64,000 nucleotides of DNA from Paraliobacillus zengyii (GTDB lineage: Bacteria > Bacillota > Bacilli > Bacillales > Amphibacillaceae): assembly GCF_003268595.1 (NCBI RefSeq), contig NZ_CP029797.1:2811501-2875500 (forward strand), written 5' to 3'. This document shows positions 36,787 through 44,678 of this stretch, piece by piece (the first letter of the stretch is position 1; each line of letters begins with the position of its first letter). The position numbers and the translations under genes are program-made. The notes under the pieces were generated by a model. It ran no database searches and was not told the origin of the DNA. It saw only the letters and a program-made list of their open reading frames with translations.

Positions 36787-38283
36787 TTAACGAAATGCCA
36801 TTAAGCCTTGATTTATTGTTTTCGTTTGCTTGTAAATGTCTTGATATAGCTCAAATAACTGCTGATAGCTCGCTACATTTTCATGAATTGGTTGGTACGT
36901 TTCTGCTTCTTCTAAAAAGTGATCTGCACAATCTTTTAGCGAATCGAACCAACCTGAGCCGAACGCCGCTAACATAGCCGCTCCCATACCTGGTCCTTGC
37001 TCACTCTTCAATTTGATTACCTTAGCATTAAAGATATCTGCTTGCATTTGTAACCATACTTTGTTTTTTGCACCGCCACCAATTGCATAAATCGTATCAA
37101 TCTGCTTACCGTTCTCACGAAATATTTTAATCGACTCGTGTAACGAAAACGTAATACCTTCCAAGACCGCCCTAGCAAAATCTTTTAACTGATGCGAGCT
37201 GTCCATCCCGATATAACTGCCACGAATTGTTGCATCCGCGTGCGGTGTCCGTTCTCCAACGATATAAGGTGAGAAAAGCAAACCGTTAGCGCCAACTGGG
37301 ACTGTACCAACATCTTTTAAGAGTGCATCAAAGTCTTCATTCGGTGCAAAAGTGTCTTTAAACCAAGATAGACTATGACCAGCAGCTAACGTGACGCCCA
37401 TCGCATAATAAGTATTCTTTTCACCGTGATTGAAATAGTGCACTTTTCCTTGATAATCTTTTTCACCAGTTGGTTCGTAAGATAGCACCACACCAGAGGT
37501 ACCAATACTTGCGAACGTTTTCCCCTCAGACAGAATGCCAGATCCGATTGCGCCACATGCATTATCTGCTCCACCTGCAAAAACATTCGTTTCTGGATTA
37601 AGTCCTGTTTCTTCAGCAATTTCCGTTGCAATCGTGCCAACGTTTGTTTCTGCATCAACTAGTGGTGGACAAAGGGAGAACGGAATCGCTAGTGTTTCAC
37701 AGATTTCCTCACTCCACTTCTTCGCACCAACATCTAGTAAACTAGTACCTGCTGCATCAGAATAGTCCATTGCAATTTGACCCGTTAAGCGGAAACGAAG
37801 GTAATCCTTCGGCAATACAAATTTCGTTGCTTTTGCAAACAGTTCTGGTTCATTTTCTTTGACCCATAAAATCTTTGGTAGCGTGAATCCTTCTAGTGCT
37901 AAATTTTTGGTAATGGAAATAAACCGGTCTTTCCCGACTTTTTCATATATTTCCTGACATTGTTTCGTTGTCCGTGTATCATTCCATAAAATCGCATTGC
38001 GCAACACGTTATGCTGTTTATCTAAAAGAATAAGTCCATGCATTTGACCTGAAAAGCTCATACCTTGGATATCCTTGGTATCGCCAGCATAATTCGTTGT
38101 TAACTCTTTCAATGCTGCTTTTGTTTGGATGATCCACTGCTCTGGATCTTGTTCGCTGTAACCAGCTTTTTCTTGAATTAATGGGTATGACTTCGTTACT
38201 TCATCTGTTACATTTCCATCTTGATCTACTAATAAAACCTTTACTGCACTTGTGCCTAAATCTACACCAATTACATATTTCAT
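36787..38283 (-). CDS. xylB: Xylulokinase
   Basis: This 498-residue FGGY-family kinase has phosphate loop GVDLGTSAVKVLLVD (5-19), substrate motif GMSFSGQMHGLILLD (about 76-90) and the late ATP motif YAIGGGAKNKVWLQMQADIF. The length and the GQMHG motif fit D-xylulokinase, which makes xylulose 5-phosphate for the pentose phosphate pathway. GAGGTG lies before the ATG, 13 bases after xylA. It accepts xylose released by the alpha-xylosidase and any xylosidase after isomerisation. Confidence 0.96.
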   Translation of the reverse strand: MKYVIGVDLGTSAVKVLLVDQDGNVTDEVTKSYPLIQEKAGYSEQDPEQWIIQTKAALKELTTNYAGDTKDIQGMSFSGQMHGLILLDKQHNVLRNAILWNDTRTTKQCQEIYEKVGKDRFISITKNLALEGFTLPKILWVKENEPELFAKATKFVLPKDYLRFRLTGQIAMDYSDAAGTSLLDVGAKKWSEEICETLAIPFSLCPPLVDAETNVGTIATEIAEETGLNPETNVFAGGADNACGAIGSGILSEGKTFASIGTSGVVLSYEPTGEKDYQGKVHYFNHGEKNTYYAMGVTLAAGHSLSWFKDTFAPNEDFDALLKDVGTVPVGANGLLFSPYIVGERTPHADATIRGSYIGMDSSHQLKDFARAVLEGITFSLHESIKIFRENGKQIDTIYAIGGGAKNKVWLQMQADIFNAKVIKLKSEQGPGMGAAMLAAFGSGWFDSLKDCADHFLEEAETYQPIHENVASYQQLFELYQDIYKQTKTINQGLMAFR

Positions 38284-38296
38284 CTGTTCACCTCGT

Positions 38297-39622
38297 TTAT
38301 TTCTCTGCCATCACTTGTAATAAATACTGATTAATTGTCGCTTTAATTAGCTCTAAACGTCCAGATTTATGCTTGATTTCACCTAAGTCTAAAGCATGTG
38401 CCTCCAACTTTTTGAAATCAGTCTTTCCACTTACGATATCAAGACCTATTCCTTCGTTATATGTGCTATAACGATTTGATAGAATGTCTTCAAACACATT
38501 ATCTTCAATCATTTTGCTAGCCACTTTATAACCTACTGCAAAACTATCCATTCCCGCTACATGTGCATAAAATAAATCTTCCGGTTCAAATGATCCTCTT
38601 CGCACTTTCGCATCGAAGTTTAAACCGCCTTTACCTAGTCCACCATTTTTAATTATTTCATACATTGCTAGTGTAGTAGAATATAAGTCAGTTGGGAATT
38701 CATCTGTATCCCATCCAAGTAATGGATCACCTTGGTTTGCATCGACAGAACCTAAGATGCCATTTATACGTGCATAACGTAATTCATGTTCAAATGTGTG
38801 TCCAGCCAATGTTGCGTGATTTGCTTCTATATTAAGTTTAAAGTGTTTTTCTAAACCATAGTTTAACAAAAATGCATGTGCTGATTGGCTATCATAATCA
38901 TATTGATGTGTAGTTGGTTCTTTAGGTTTTGGTTCAATTAGAAATTGACCATCAAAATCAAGTTCCTTCGCATAGTCAACTGCCATATGAAAGAAGCGTC
39001 CTAAATTATCTTGTTCCAATTTAAGATCTGTATTTAGTAATGTTTCGTATCCTTCACGGCCACCCCAAAAGACATAGTTCTCAGCCCCAAGTTCTTTTGC
39101 TACTTCCAATCCCTTTTTCACTTTAGCTGCAGCATATGCATACACATTCGCATCACTTGATGAAGCTGCGCCATGCACAAAACGTGGATGTGTAAAGTTA
39201 TTAGCGGTGTTCCAAAGTAACTTCACACCGCTATCCTTCATATAACCTTTCATCATTGAAACAATCGTGTCTACATTTTTATTCGATTCTCTTAATGTAT
39301 CACCCTCTGGTGCGATATCAACATCATGAAAACAGAAATATTTCACTCCTAATTTATCAAAAAACTCAAACGCGGCTTCCACGCGGGCTTTTGCTTGATC
39401 CATTCCTGTGAATTTATCCCATGGACGAATGGCAGTTCCTGCTCCAAACGGATCCGATAAATCTTGTGTAAAGGTATGCCAATACGCAACACCAAAGCGT
39501 AAATATTCTTCCATTGTTTGCCCATTAACTACTTCATTTGGATTATAAAATTTAAATGCGAGCGGATCCTTCGATTGAGCACCTTCATATTTAATCTTGT
39601 TAACGCTTTCAAATACTGTCAT
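38297..39622 (-). CDS. xylA: Xylose isomerase
   Basis: This 441-residue enzyme converts D-xylose to D-xylulose. Metal and catalytic residues are visible in [12 protein letters not shown] (His), [15 protein letters not shown] (Glu and Lys), [18 protein letters not shown] (Glu and His) and GSVDANQGD (Asp). [14 protein letters not shown] is also diagnostic. The length fits class II isomerases of Bacillus. It is the first gene of the operon xylA-xylB-GH3-GH95. Its promoter carries a XylR-type operator; repression is expected in the absence of xylose. Confidence 0.97.
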   Translation of the reverse strand: MTVFESVNKIKYEGAQSKDPLAFKFYNPNEVVNGQTMEEYLRFGVAYWHTFTQDLSDPFGAGTAIRPWDKFTGMDQAKARVEAAFEFFDKLGVKYFCFHDVDIAPEGDTLRESNKNVDTIVSMMKGYMKDSGVKLLWNTANNFTHPRFVHGAASSSDANVYAYAAAKVKKGLEVAKELGAENYVFWGGREGYETLLNTDLKLEQDNLGRFFHMAVDYAKELDFDGQFLIEPKPKEPTTHQYDYDSQSAHAFLLNYGLEKHFKLNIEANHATLAGHTFEHELRYARINGILGSVDANQGDPLLGWDTDEFPTDLYSTTLAMYEIIKNGGLGKGGLNFDAKVRRGSFEPEDLFYAHVAGMDSFAVGYKVASKMIEDNVFEDILSNRYSTYNEGIGLDIVSGKTDFKKLEAHALDLGEIKHKSGRLELIKATINQYLLQVMAEK

Positions 39623-39673
39623 AAAGAAAACCTACCTCTCTTGAAACGTTTTTTTATCTTACTATGGGCTTAG

Positions 39674-39702
39674 TATAGCAAGCTTAACTAAGTTTGTCTA
39701 GT
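39674..39702 (-). promoter_or_regulatory. Promoter of the xylA operon
   Basis: On the minus strand, -35 TAGACA and -10 TATACT are 17 bp apart and the -10 is preceded by TTGC. The -10 lies about 52 bases before the xylA start. The XylR operator candidate covers the -35 box. Confidence 0.6.
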
Positions 39703-39715
39703 GAATAAACAAAGT
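39691..39715 (-). promoter_or_regulatory. Candidate XylR operator (xylO)
   Basis: Half-sites AGTTTGT and ACAAAGT (6 of 7 palindromic) are separated by 11 bases. They resemble the known Bacillus xylO type with AGTTTGT...ACAAACT arms. It overlaps the -35 region of xylA and faces the divergent xylR gene. Confidence 0.6.
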
Positions 39716-39847
39716 TTGTAGTATTATTTTTTATGTTATGATACATTAGTAATAACATAAAAAATAATTGCTAATCCTTGACTGATTTATAAAAGATTCT
39801 TTTATTATGAAACATCTATAAATGCAGGTGAAACGGACCCGTTGCTC

Positions 39848-40011
39848 AAGTGAAATGGACTCCCTTTCCGCAGGCACGGCTTCAGCTAACTCGGATAAGC
39901 AAAGGTCGCTTTCCGAGTGGATCTTCAGCCCGTGGGACTGCGATTACTCGCCCCATCGAAAACATTTGCTGTTCCTGCAGGAGTGTCACCCATTTAACTT
40001 GATACGCTAGG
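39848..40011 (+). repeat. Long imperfect hairpin repeat, copy B
   Basis: It starts CTCAAGTGAAATGGACTCCC and matches copy A closely over the first 100 bases. It keeps an extra segment (GGACTGCGATTACTCGCCCC) before the closing arm GTTCCTGCAGGAGTGTCACC. The outer arms TCAAGTGAAATGG and CCATTTAACTTGA pair almost fully. Confidence 0.8.
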
Positions 40012-40124
40012 TTTTTCTTATAGAAGCCAACTGTGCAAAACAAATTATTTTATTAACAGAACAGGGTTGTCAAAAATAGCGATAGAGAACTTTTTTTATC
40101 TCTTGCATGTAATTTCAAGTTACG

Positions 40125-40310
40125 AAAGAATGCGTCTATGCTAGCTCTGGAAATATACGTAGACTCCTGTGGGAACAGCACGGGCTGAAGATCCACTTAG
40201 TAAAGCGTTTTTTGGGTCTGCGGTTACTCGACCCACCAAAACATCTGCTTTACTAAGTTAGCTGAAGTCGTGCCCACGGAAAGCGAAGTGTATTTCCAGA
40301 GCGGTAGGTT
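40125..40310 (-). repeat. Long imperfect hairpin repeat, copy C (inverted, diverged)
   Basis: Read on the minus strand it has the same word order as copies A and B: CTTTCCGTGGGCACGACTTC, then TAAGTGGATCTTCAGCCCGTG-like core (split here at 20 bases), then CTGTTCCCACAGGAGTCTACG-like closing arm. The inner stem words TTAGTAAAGC and GCTTTACTAA are new, so the stem was kept while the sequence changed. Confidence 0.7.
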
Positions 40311-40477
40311 ATCTCGCAATTTCTATAACATTCGTAAGGTAAAACGTAATAATACTTACAAAAGGAGCACGAAGTCCATCTTTAGATTGTAAGACCTTTT
40401 AATAATATCAAGACTTATTTGTCAATTTCACGCTGCGAAAGTTGAATATTATAAATACAAAGAGGATGTGAACAACG

Positions 40478-41662
40478 ATGAATCAAACATGGAACCAGCA
40501 TGTTGTCAAAAAGGAAAATAAGACACTTGTGCTTGAAACAATTAAAACGAATACACCCATTTCACGTGCTCGTGTCGCCCAACTTACTGGATTAAACAAA
40601 GGAACAGTATCCTCTCTTGTAAGTGAACTAATCGATGGAAATATTATTGAGGAGTCAGGACCAGGAGAATCCAGCGGCGGTAGACGACCTGTTATGCTTT
40701 TATTTAATCATCTTGCAGGCTATTCGATCGCAATTGATCTAGGTGTAAATTACATATTAGGCTTGTTAACTGATTTGAATGGAAATATCATTTGCGAACA
40801 GCGTGTTCATTTTCAAGATAAGACATTTGAACATGTCATGCAGCGTTTATTTGAAATAATAGAAGATCTTCAACAGGCTGCACCAGAAAGTCACTATGGT
40901 GTGGTCGGCATCGGCATCGGTGTTCCTGGCGTTGTAAGTAATGATGGTGAATTGCTACTAGCTCCAAACCTCGGATGGAAAAGAATTCATTTGTTAAACG
41001 TACTAGAGGAACGTTTTCATTTACCAATTGTGATAGAAAATGAAGCAAATGCTGGTGCATATGGTGAAAAGGTGTTTGGGGTAGGTCAAGATTTTAGTAA
41101 TATGGTTTATTGTAGTATTGGAACTGGTATTGGTGTCGGGCTGATTTTAGAAGAAAAACTCTATAAAGGATTTAATGGTTTCTCTGGAGAACTTGGACAT
41201 ATGACGATCGAAAAAGATGGCATTCCTTGTCGTTGTGGGAACAAAGGTTGTTGGGAGCGTTATGCATCTGAAAGTGCCTTACTTGAAAAAGCTCTTAAGT
41301 TAGGATTAATTGAAAAAAATGACGTCACACCAATTCAAACGCTCGTTGCGCTAGCTGATAATGGTTTAGTTGAAGCAATTGATTTATTTACAGAGATTGG
41401 GGAATATATAGGTGTTGGATTAACAAACAGCATTAATATCTTTAATCCTCAAGCAGTAATTATCGGTAACCAAATGGCTGTAACCGAAAAATGGATTCGT
41501 CCTGCGCTTGAAAGGTATATCAAGAATCATGCGATTGGTTTTCATCAAGAAGACTTAAAAATTAAATTCTCAAGTCTTACCTCTCATTCAACTGCTTATG
41601 GCATGGCAGCTTTTACGATTGAGGCATTTTCTATTCGCTTTAATAATACTATTTCAAATTGA
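40478..41662 (+). CDS. xylR: Xylose operon repressor XylR (ROK family)
   Basis: This 394-residue repressor has an N-terminal winged HTH (about 18-65, ISRARVAQLTGLNKGTVSSLVSELI) and a ROK sugar-binding domain. The ROK zinc motif CRCGNKGCWERYASE (about 253-267) is complete, and the phosphate-loop region reads AIDLGVNYILGLLTD, unlike active kinases. XylR binds xylO and releases it when xylose is bound. It is divergent from xylA, the usual arrangement. GAGGATG lies before the ATG. A strong terminator follows. Confidence 0.94.
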   Translation: MNQTWNQHVVKKENKTLVLETIKTNTPISRARVAQLTGLNKGTVSSLVSELIDGNIIEESGPGESSGGRRPVMLLFNHLAGYSIAIDLGVNYILGLLTDLNGNIICEQRVHFQDKTFEHVMQRLFEIIEDLQQAAPESHYGVVGIGIGVPGVVSNDGELLLAPNLGWKRIHLLNVLEERFHLPIVIENEANAGAYGEKVFGVGQDFSNMVYCSIGTGIGVGLILEEKLYKGFNGFSGELGHMTIEKDGIPCRCGNKGCWERYASESALLEKALKLGLIEKNDVTPIQTLVALADNGLVEAIDLFTEIGEYIGVGLTNSINIFNPQAVIIGNQMAVTEKWIRPALERYIKNHAIGFHQEDLKIKFSSLTSHSTAYGMAAFTIEAFSIRFNNTISN

Positions 41663-41667
41663 TTGAT

Positions 41668-41689
41668 GTCTCTAGTATTTGCTAGAGAC
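41668..41689 (+). terminator. Rho-independent terminator of xylR
   Basis: A perfect 8-bp stem (GTCTCTAG with CTAGAGAC, 6-base loop) is followed by seven T. It lies just after the xylR stop. Confidence 0.9.
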
Positions 41690-41738
41690 TTTTTTTATTG
41701 TATAATAACTTTAATTTAATAGAAAAGAGGTATCTATT

Positions 41739-42707
41739 TTGATCATTCGTCCCCCTGTAAAGAACCCCTTACTTAAGCAACTAGAAGTACTCCTCCCTCG
41801 GCTCGACCGTTCCAATCCTAATTATGAAAAGCTCGATAATCTCCTTGGCAGAGAGACTGCTGGCTATTTTGGTGAAACATCATTAGACTATTACTTTAAT
41901 TTAACGAATATAAAGGAAACATTACTTTTATATGGATTACGATTACCAGCTGAAGCTAATGCATTCCAGATTGATGCACTACTCTTAACACGTTCCATTT
42001 GTTTTATCATTGAAGCGAAGAATATGAAAGGGACGATTACCTTTAATCAAAACGACCAGATGATTCGGACCCTCGATCAAATTTCAGAGACATTCCGTAA
42101 TCCAGAAATTCAAGCAGATGTGCAGAAAAGGCAACTGAGGGAATTTTTGGCGAAGTCTGGATTTCCTGCAATTCCAATTCACCCAATCGTGACATTTACC
42201 CATCCGCGGGTTATTCTTCAATCCGACCAGAAATATGATGATATCCTCACTAACGAACGACTACCCAATCGAATTAATGCTGTTAAAAGCGCGCATGCAA
42301 AAGTAGTTTATCAAAAAAGACAACTCGATAAACTAGCACACTTCCTAAATAAAAAGCATCAAGCTAACCATTATTCTGTAGTCGAAAGATATCAGATACC
42401 AGACCAAAGAATTCGTAAAGGCGTATGGTGTCAAAGTTGCCAATCTAATGGATTAAGAAATATAATGCACCGCATAAAACGCTACTGGTACTGCCCAATT
42501 TGCCACGAAAAAAATAATACAGCCCATATCCAAGCACTACGCGAATATGCGCAACTATTTGGAACTTCTATTACAAATAAACAAGCACGGCAATTCCTTG
42601 GCCTAGAATCTGAATCTGCAACTAAGCGTATCCTAGCAAACTTAGAATTAAGTAGTACAGGAAAAACAAAAGGACGCGTTTACTATTTAGATAGACTACT
42701 CGAGTAA
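41739..42707 (+). CDS. NERD (nuclease-related) domain protein with zinc ribbon
   Basis: This 322-residue protein has an N-terminal region, then a NERD domain (about 40-160) with FGETSLDYYF, QIDALLLTRSICFIIEAKNMKG, which holds the D and ExK of PD-(D/E)XK nucleases. A C-terminal zinc ribbon follows: CQSC (about 227-230) and CPIC (about 250-253), then a helical tail. The role is unknown; NERD proteins are suspected in DNA processing or defence. The start is TTG at 41739 with AGAGGT upstream. It ends directly at the tandem repeat array. Confidence 0.85.
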   Translation: MIIRPPVKNPLLKQLEVLLPRLDRSNPNYEKLDNLLGRETAGYFGETSLDYYFNLTNIKETLLLYGLRLPAEANAFQIDALLLTRSICFIIEAKNMKGTITFNQNDQMIRTLDQISETFRNPEIQADVQKRQLREFLAKSGFPAIPIHPIVTFTHPRVILQSDQKYDDILTNERLPNRINAVKSAHAKVVYQKRQLDKLAHFLNKKHQANHYSVVERYQIPDQRIRKGVWCQSCQSNGLRNIMHRIKRYWYCPICHEKNNTAHIQALREYAQLFGTSITNKQARQFLGLESESATKRILANLELSSTGKTKGRVYYLDRLLE

Positions 42708-42708
42708 T

Positions 42709-42980
42709 AGTGCTTCCGTTGGATTACTGCTTAGCTCCGCCGAATTAATACACACTTCCGCTGAATTAACGCGCACTTCCGTCGGATTAACGCTCGCTCC
42801 GCTGAATTAACAGGCACTTCCGTCGAATTACTGCTCACTCCGCCGAATTAACAGGTACTTCCGTCGAATTACTGCTCGCTCCGCCGAATTAATAGGCACT
42901 TCCGCCTAATTAACGCGCACTTCCGCCGGATTACCACTCAACTCCGCCGAATTAACACCCTCTTCCATCAGATTAAATTA
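42709..42980 (+). repeat. Degenerate tandem repeat, 13 copies of 20-21 bp
   Basis: The TCCG word recurs at 42715, 42736, 42757, 42778, 42798, 42819, 42839, 42860, 42880, 42901, 42922 and 42943, with a degenerate TCCA at 42964, so the period is 20-21. The unit is close to TTCCGCCGAATTAACGCGCA. In the middle a 41-base double unit is repeated twice almost exactly (42815-42855, 42856-42896). There are no unique spacers, so it is not CRISPR. The changing 20/21 period rules out coding. It begins at the stop codon of the NERD gene. Confidence 0.9.
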
Positions 42981-43028
42981 CTGCACATTGCCCCAAAGCC
43001 TTCCACCAGTAAAAAATTCCATCAAAAT

Positions 43029-43052
43029 AGGGTTCCGCCTAAGCGGAACCCT
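43029..43052 (-). terminator. Terminator of hpf, possibly bidirectional
   Basis: A perfect 10-bp GC-rich stem (AGGGTTCCGC with GCGGAACCCT, loop CTAA) is followed on the minus strand by ATTTTGATGG and on the plus strand by TTATTATT. It lies 17 bases after the hpf stop. Confidence 0.8.
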
Positions 43053-43069
43053 TTATTATTAAGTAATAG

Positions 43070-43621
43070 TTAACTTGTTTCAATTAGACCGTATTTTCCA
43101 TCTTTACGTCGATAGACAACGTTTGTGTCTCCTGATTCTGCATCTGTGAATACATAGAATGTATGTCCAAGCATATCCATTTGTAGGATCGCTTCTTCAG
43201 AATCCATTGGTTTTAAGTCAAATCGTTTTGTACGAACAACTTCTAAACCATCTTCTTCCTCATCGTATCCTTCTTCTATTTCTTTTTCCATTTCCGCAAA
43301 AATATGTTTTGGTGCACCTTGTTGACGAGCTTTGCGATTAACTTTTGTTTTATATTTCCGAATTTGTCTTTCTAACTTATCTACTACTAAATCAACTGCG
43401 GCATACAAATCAGTATGTTGTTCCTCAGCACGCAATAATAGATTTATCATCGGGATGGTAATTTCAATTTTTTGTTCTTCTTTATAGACACTTAGATTCA
43501 CGTTTACATCTGATTTTGGGGGTGTATCAAAATAACGTTCTAACTTACTAACCTTTTTCTCAATGTATTCTTTTATTGCCCCTGTTACCTCAACGTTTTC
43601 TCCACGAATGTTATATTTCAT
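43070..43621 (-). CDS. hpf: Ribosome hibernation-promoting factor, long form
   Basis: This 183-residue protein has an N-terminal HPF/RaiA domain (1-100, MKYNIRGENVEVTGAIKEYI) with the basic helix KLERQIRKYKTKVNRKARQ, a linker, and the C-terminal dimerisation domain (about 125-183, EAILQMDMLGHTFYVFTDAE) of long HPF. It pairs ribosomes into inactive 100S dimers in stationary phase or stress. AAAGGAGG precedes the ATG. A sigma-B/sigma-H-like promoter is visible upstream. In B. subtilis the gene (yvyD) lies beside secA; here it is about 34 kb away. Confidence 0.96.
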   Translation of the reverse strand: MKYNIRGENVEVTGAIKEYIEKKVSKLERYFDTPPKSDVNVNLSVYKEEQKIEITIPMINLLLRAEEQHTDLYAAVDLVVDKLERQIRKYKTKVNRKARQQGAPKHIFAEMEKEIEEGYDEEEDGLEVVRTKRFDLKPMDSEEAILQMDMLGHTFYVFTDAESGDTNVVYRRKDGKYGLIETS

Positions 43622-43657
43622 AATAAGTGTCCTCCTTTATATATCTATATTTCTATA

Positions 43658-43683
43658 TTACCCTGTCTTATTCCTGCATAAAC
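43658..43683 (-). promoter_or_regulatory. Candidate sigma-B promoter of hpf, overlapping a sigma-H-like site
   Basis: On the minus strand GTTTAT, 14 bases, GGGTAA fits the sigma-B pattern GTTTAA-N(13-15)-GGGTAT. Within it GCAGGAAT, 12 bases, then ATAGAAAT resembles a sigma-H promoter. Both factors drive B. subtilis yvyD. Whether this organism has sigma-B is not visible here. Confidence 0.5.
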
Positions 43684-43851
43684 TCATAAAAAATTTGTCG
43701 AAAATTTAAAAAATACGATAGAAAATTTTACAATCACCTCTGAACACTGATATATCAACATTTTGTTAACGCTGTCATCTAACAGTATGCAAAACTATTT
43801 GTTAAAAAAATTTACAAACCGTACACATTTTAAATAAACAAATAAAAAAAC

Positions 43852-43869
43852 CGAGCTTATAATCGCTCG
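43852..43869 (-). terminator. Terminator of the ECF-PHP operon
   Basis: A short 5-bp stem (CGAGC/GCTCG) is followed on the minus strand by GGTTTTTTTATTTG. It lies 19 bases after the PHP gene stop. Confidence 0.65.
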
Positions 43870-43888
43870 ATTCTCACACGCGTATTTT

Positions 43889-44659
43889 TTATCTAACAGC
43901 TGTTTGATCTTCTAACAACTTTTTCATATATTTTTTCACTAATGCAGCTGCTTTTACTTTTATCATTAAATTGTCTGCTATCTCTACTTGATAATTCCCA
44001 TTCCTAATTGCCGTCTTTAGTTCCCCAACAGTAGAGCATACTTGTTCAAACTGATTAAACACAGCGCTATACTGGAGGAATTGATGGGTATCACTACCTC
44101 CGACAATTGGTAAACCTAGTTCTTTCGCAAAATCGATCAATTGCGTATAGTATGGTTCCACACCTTGTGCGTATAAATCTTTACCATTTAAATCTAGTGC
44201 ATCTAATCGGCGTAATTGTTCTGGCAGTAAATGTGTTAATGGGGTACCCTTACGAAATGGATGAGCACCAATTTTCAAAATATTATATTCCGCCGCAAAA
44301 TCCATCAATTGATCAAATTCAATAAAATTGGCTGGGTCTGTGTAAGGTTCAAGTGCAGAACGGATCTCCAATATATCGTTGCGATCACCTATCAATAAGA
44401 TATGTCCAACCTCTTTGACATCAACCTCAATGCCAGGAAAAACACGGATATCGCCAACTACATAATAGCCATTTTCATAAGTATATTTGCCATCGATATA
44501 ATCATAAATGTCCATAAATCGTTTCGTATTAAAATGCTCTGTCATGGCAAGTGCCGTTAATCCACTTTTACTCGCCTCTTCCATCATTTCTGCAAAATAA
44601 TCTGGCATAAACATTGATTTTTTTGATATTTTTACATGACTATGAAAATCAATTTTCAT
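43889..44659 (-). CDS. PHP-domain metal-dependent phosphoesterase
   Basis: This 256-residue protein has the PHP metal-binding set: DFHSH (4-8), MTEHFN (about 39-44), FPGIEVDV (Glu), IGAHPFRKG (His) and GGSDTHQF (Asp, His). PHP enzymes hydrolyse phosphate esters, from histidinol phosphate to nucleotides, and this stand-alone short form has no assigned substrate. It is the last gene of the ECF transporter operon, 19 bases after ecfT. It may act on the imported compound after phosphorylation; this is inference. Confidence 0.87.
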   Translation of the reverse strand: MKIDFHSHVKISKKSMFMPDYFAEMMEEASKSGLTALAMTEHFNTKRFMDIYDYIDGKYTYENGYYVVGDIRVFPGIEVDVKEVGHILLIGDRNDILEIRSALEPYTDPANFIEFDQLMDFAAEYNILKIGAHPFRKGTPLTHLLPEQLRRLDALDLNGKDLYAQGVEPYYTQLIDFAKELGLPIVGGSDTHQFLQYSAVFNQFEQVCSTVGELKTAIRNGNYQVEIADNLMIKVKAAALVKKYMKKLLEDQTAVR

Positions 44660-44678
44660 TCTAGTATTCTCCTTTTTA

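Larger units (their letters stand above)
39623..40477. other. 855-base xylA-xylR intergenic region
   Basis: It holds the xylA promoter and operator next to xylA, then hairpin repeat copies B and C in opposite orientation, then the xylR leader with ACGCTGCGAAAGTTGA near 40430. No gene is supported within it; open frames across the repeats are accidental. Confidence 0.7.

Noticed and set aside
39639..39660. AAACGTTT palindrome near the xylA start as a cre site
   Set aside because: The spacing does not fit WTGNAANCGNWNNCW in either direction; only the core palindrome is present.
39822..40010. Open frame of 62 codons on the plus strand
   Set aside because: It covers repeat copy B and shares its sequence with the unrelated frame at copy A; no ribosome site.
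42709..42980. Possible CRISPR array
   Set aside because: Units are contiguous and degenerate with no unique spacers, and there are no cas genes nearby.
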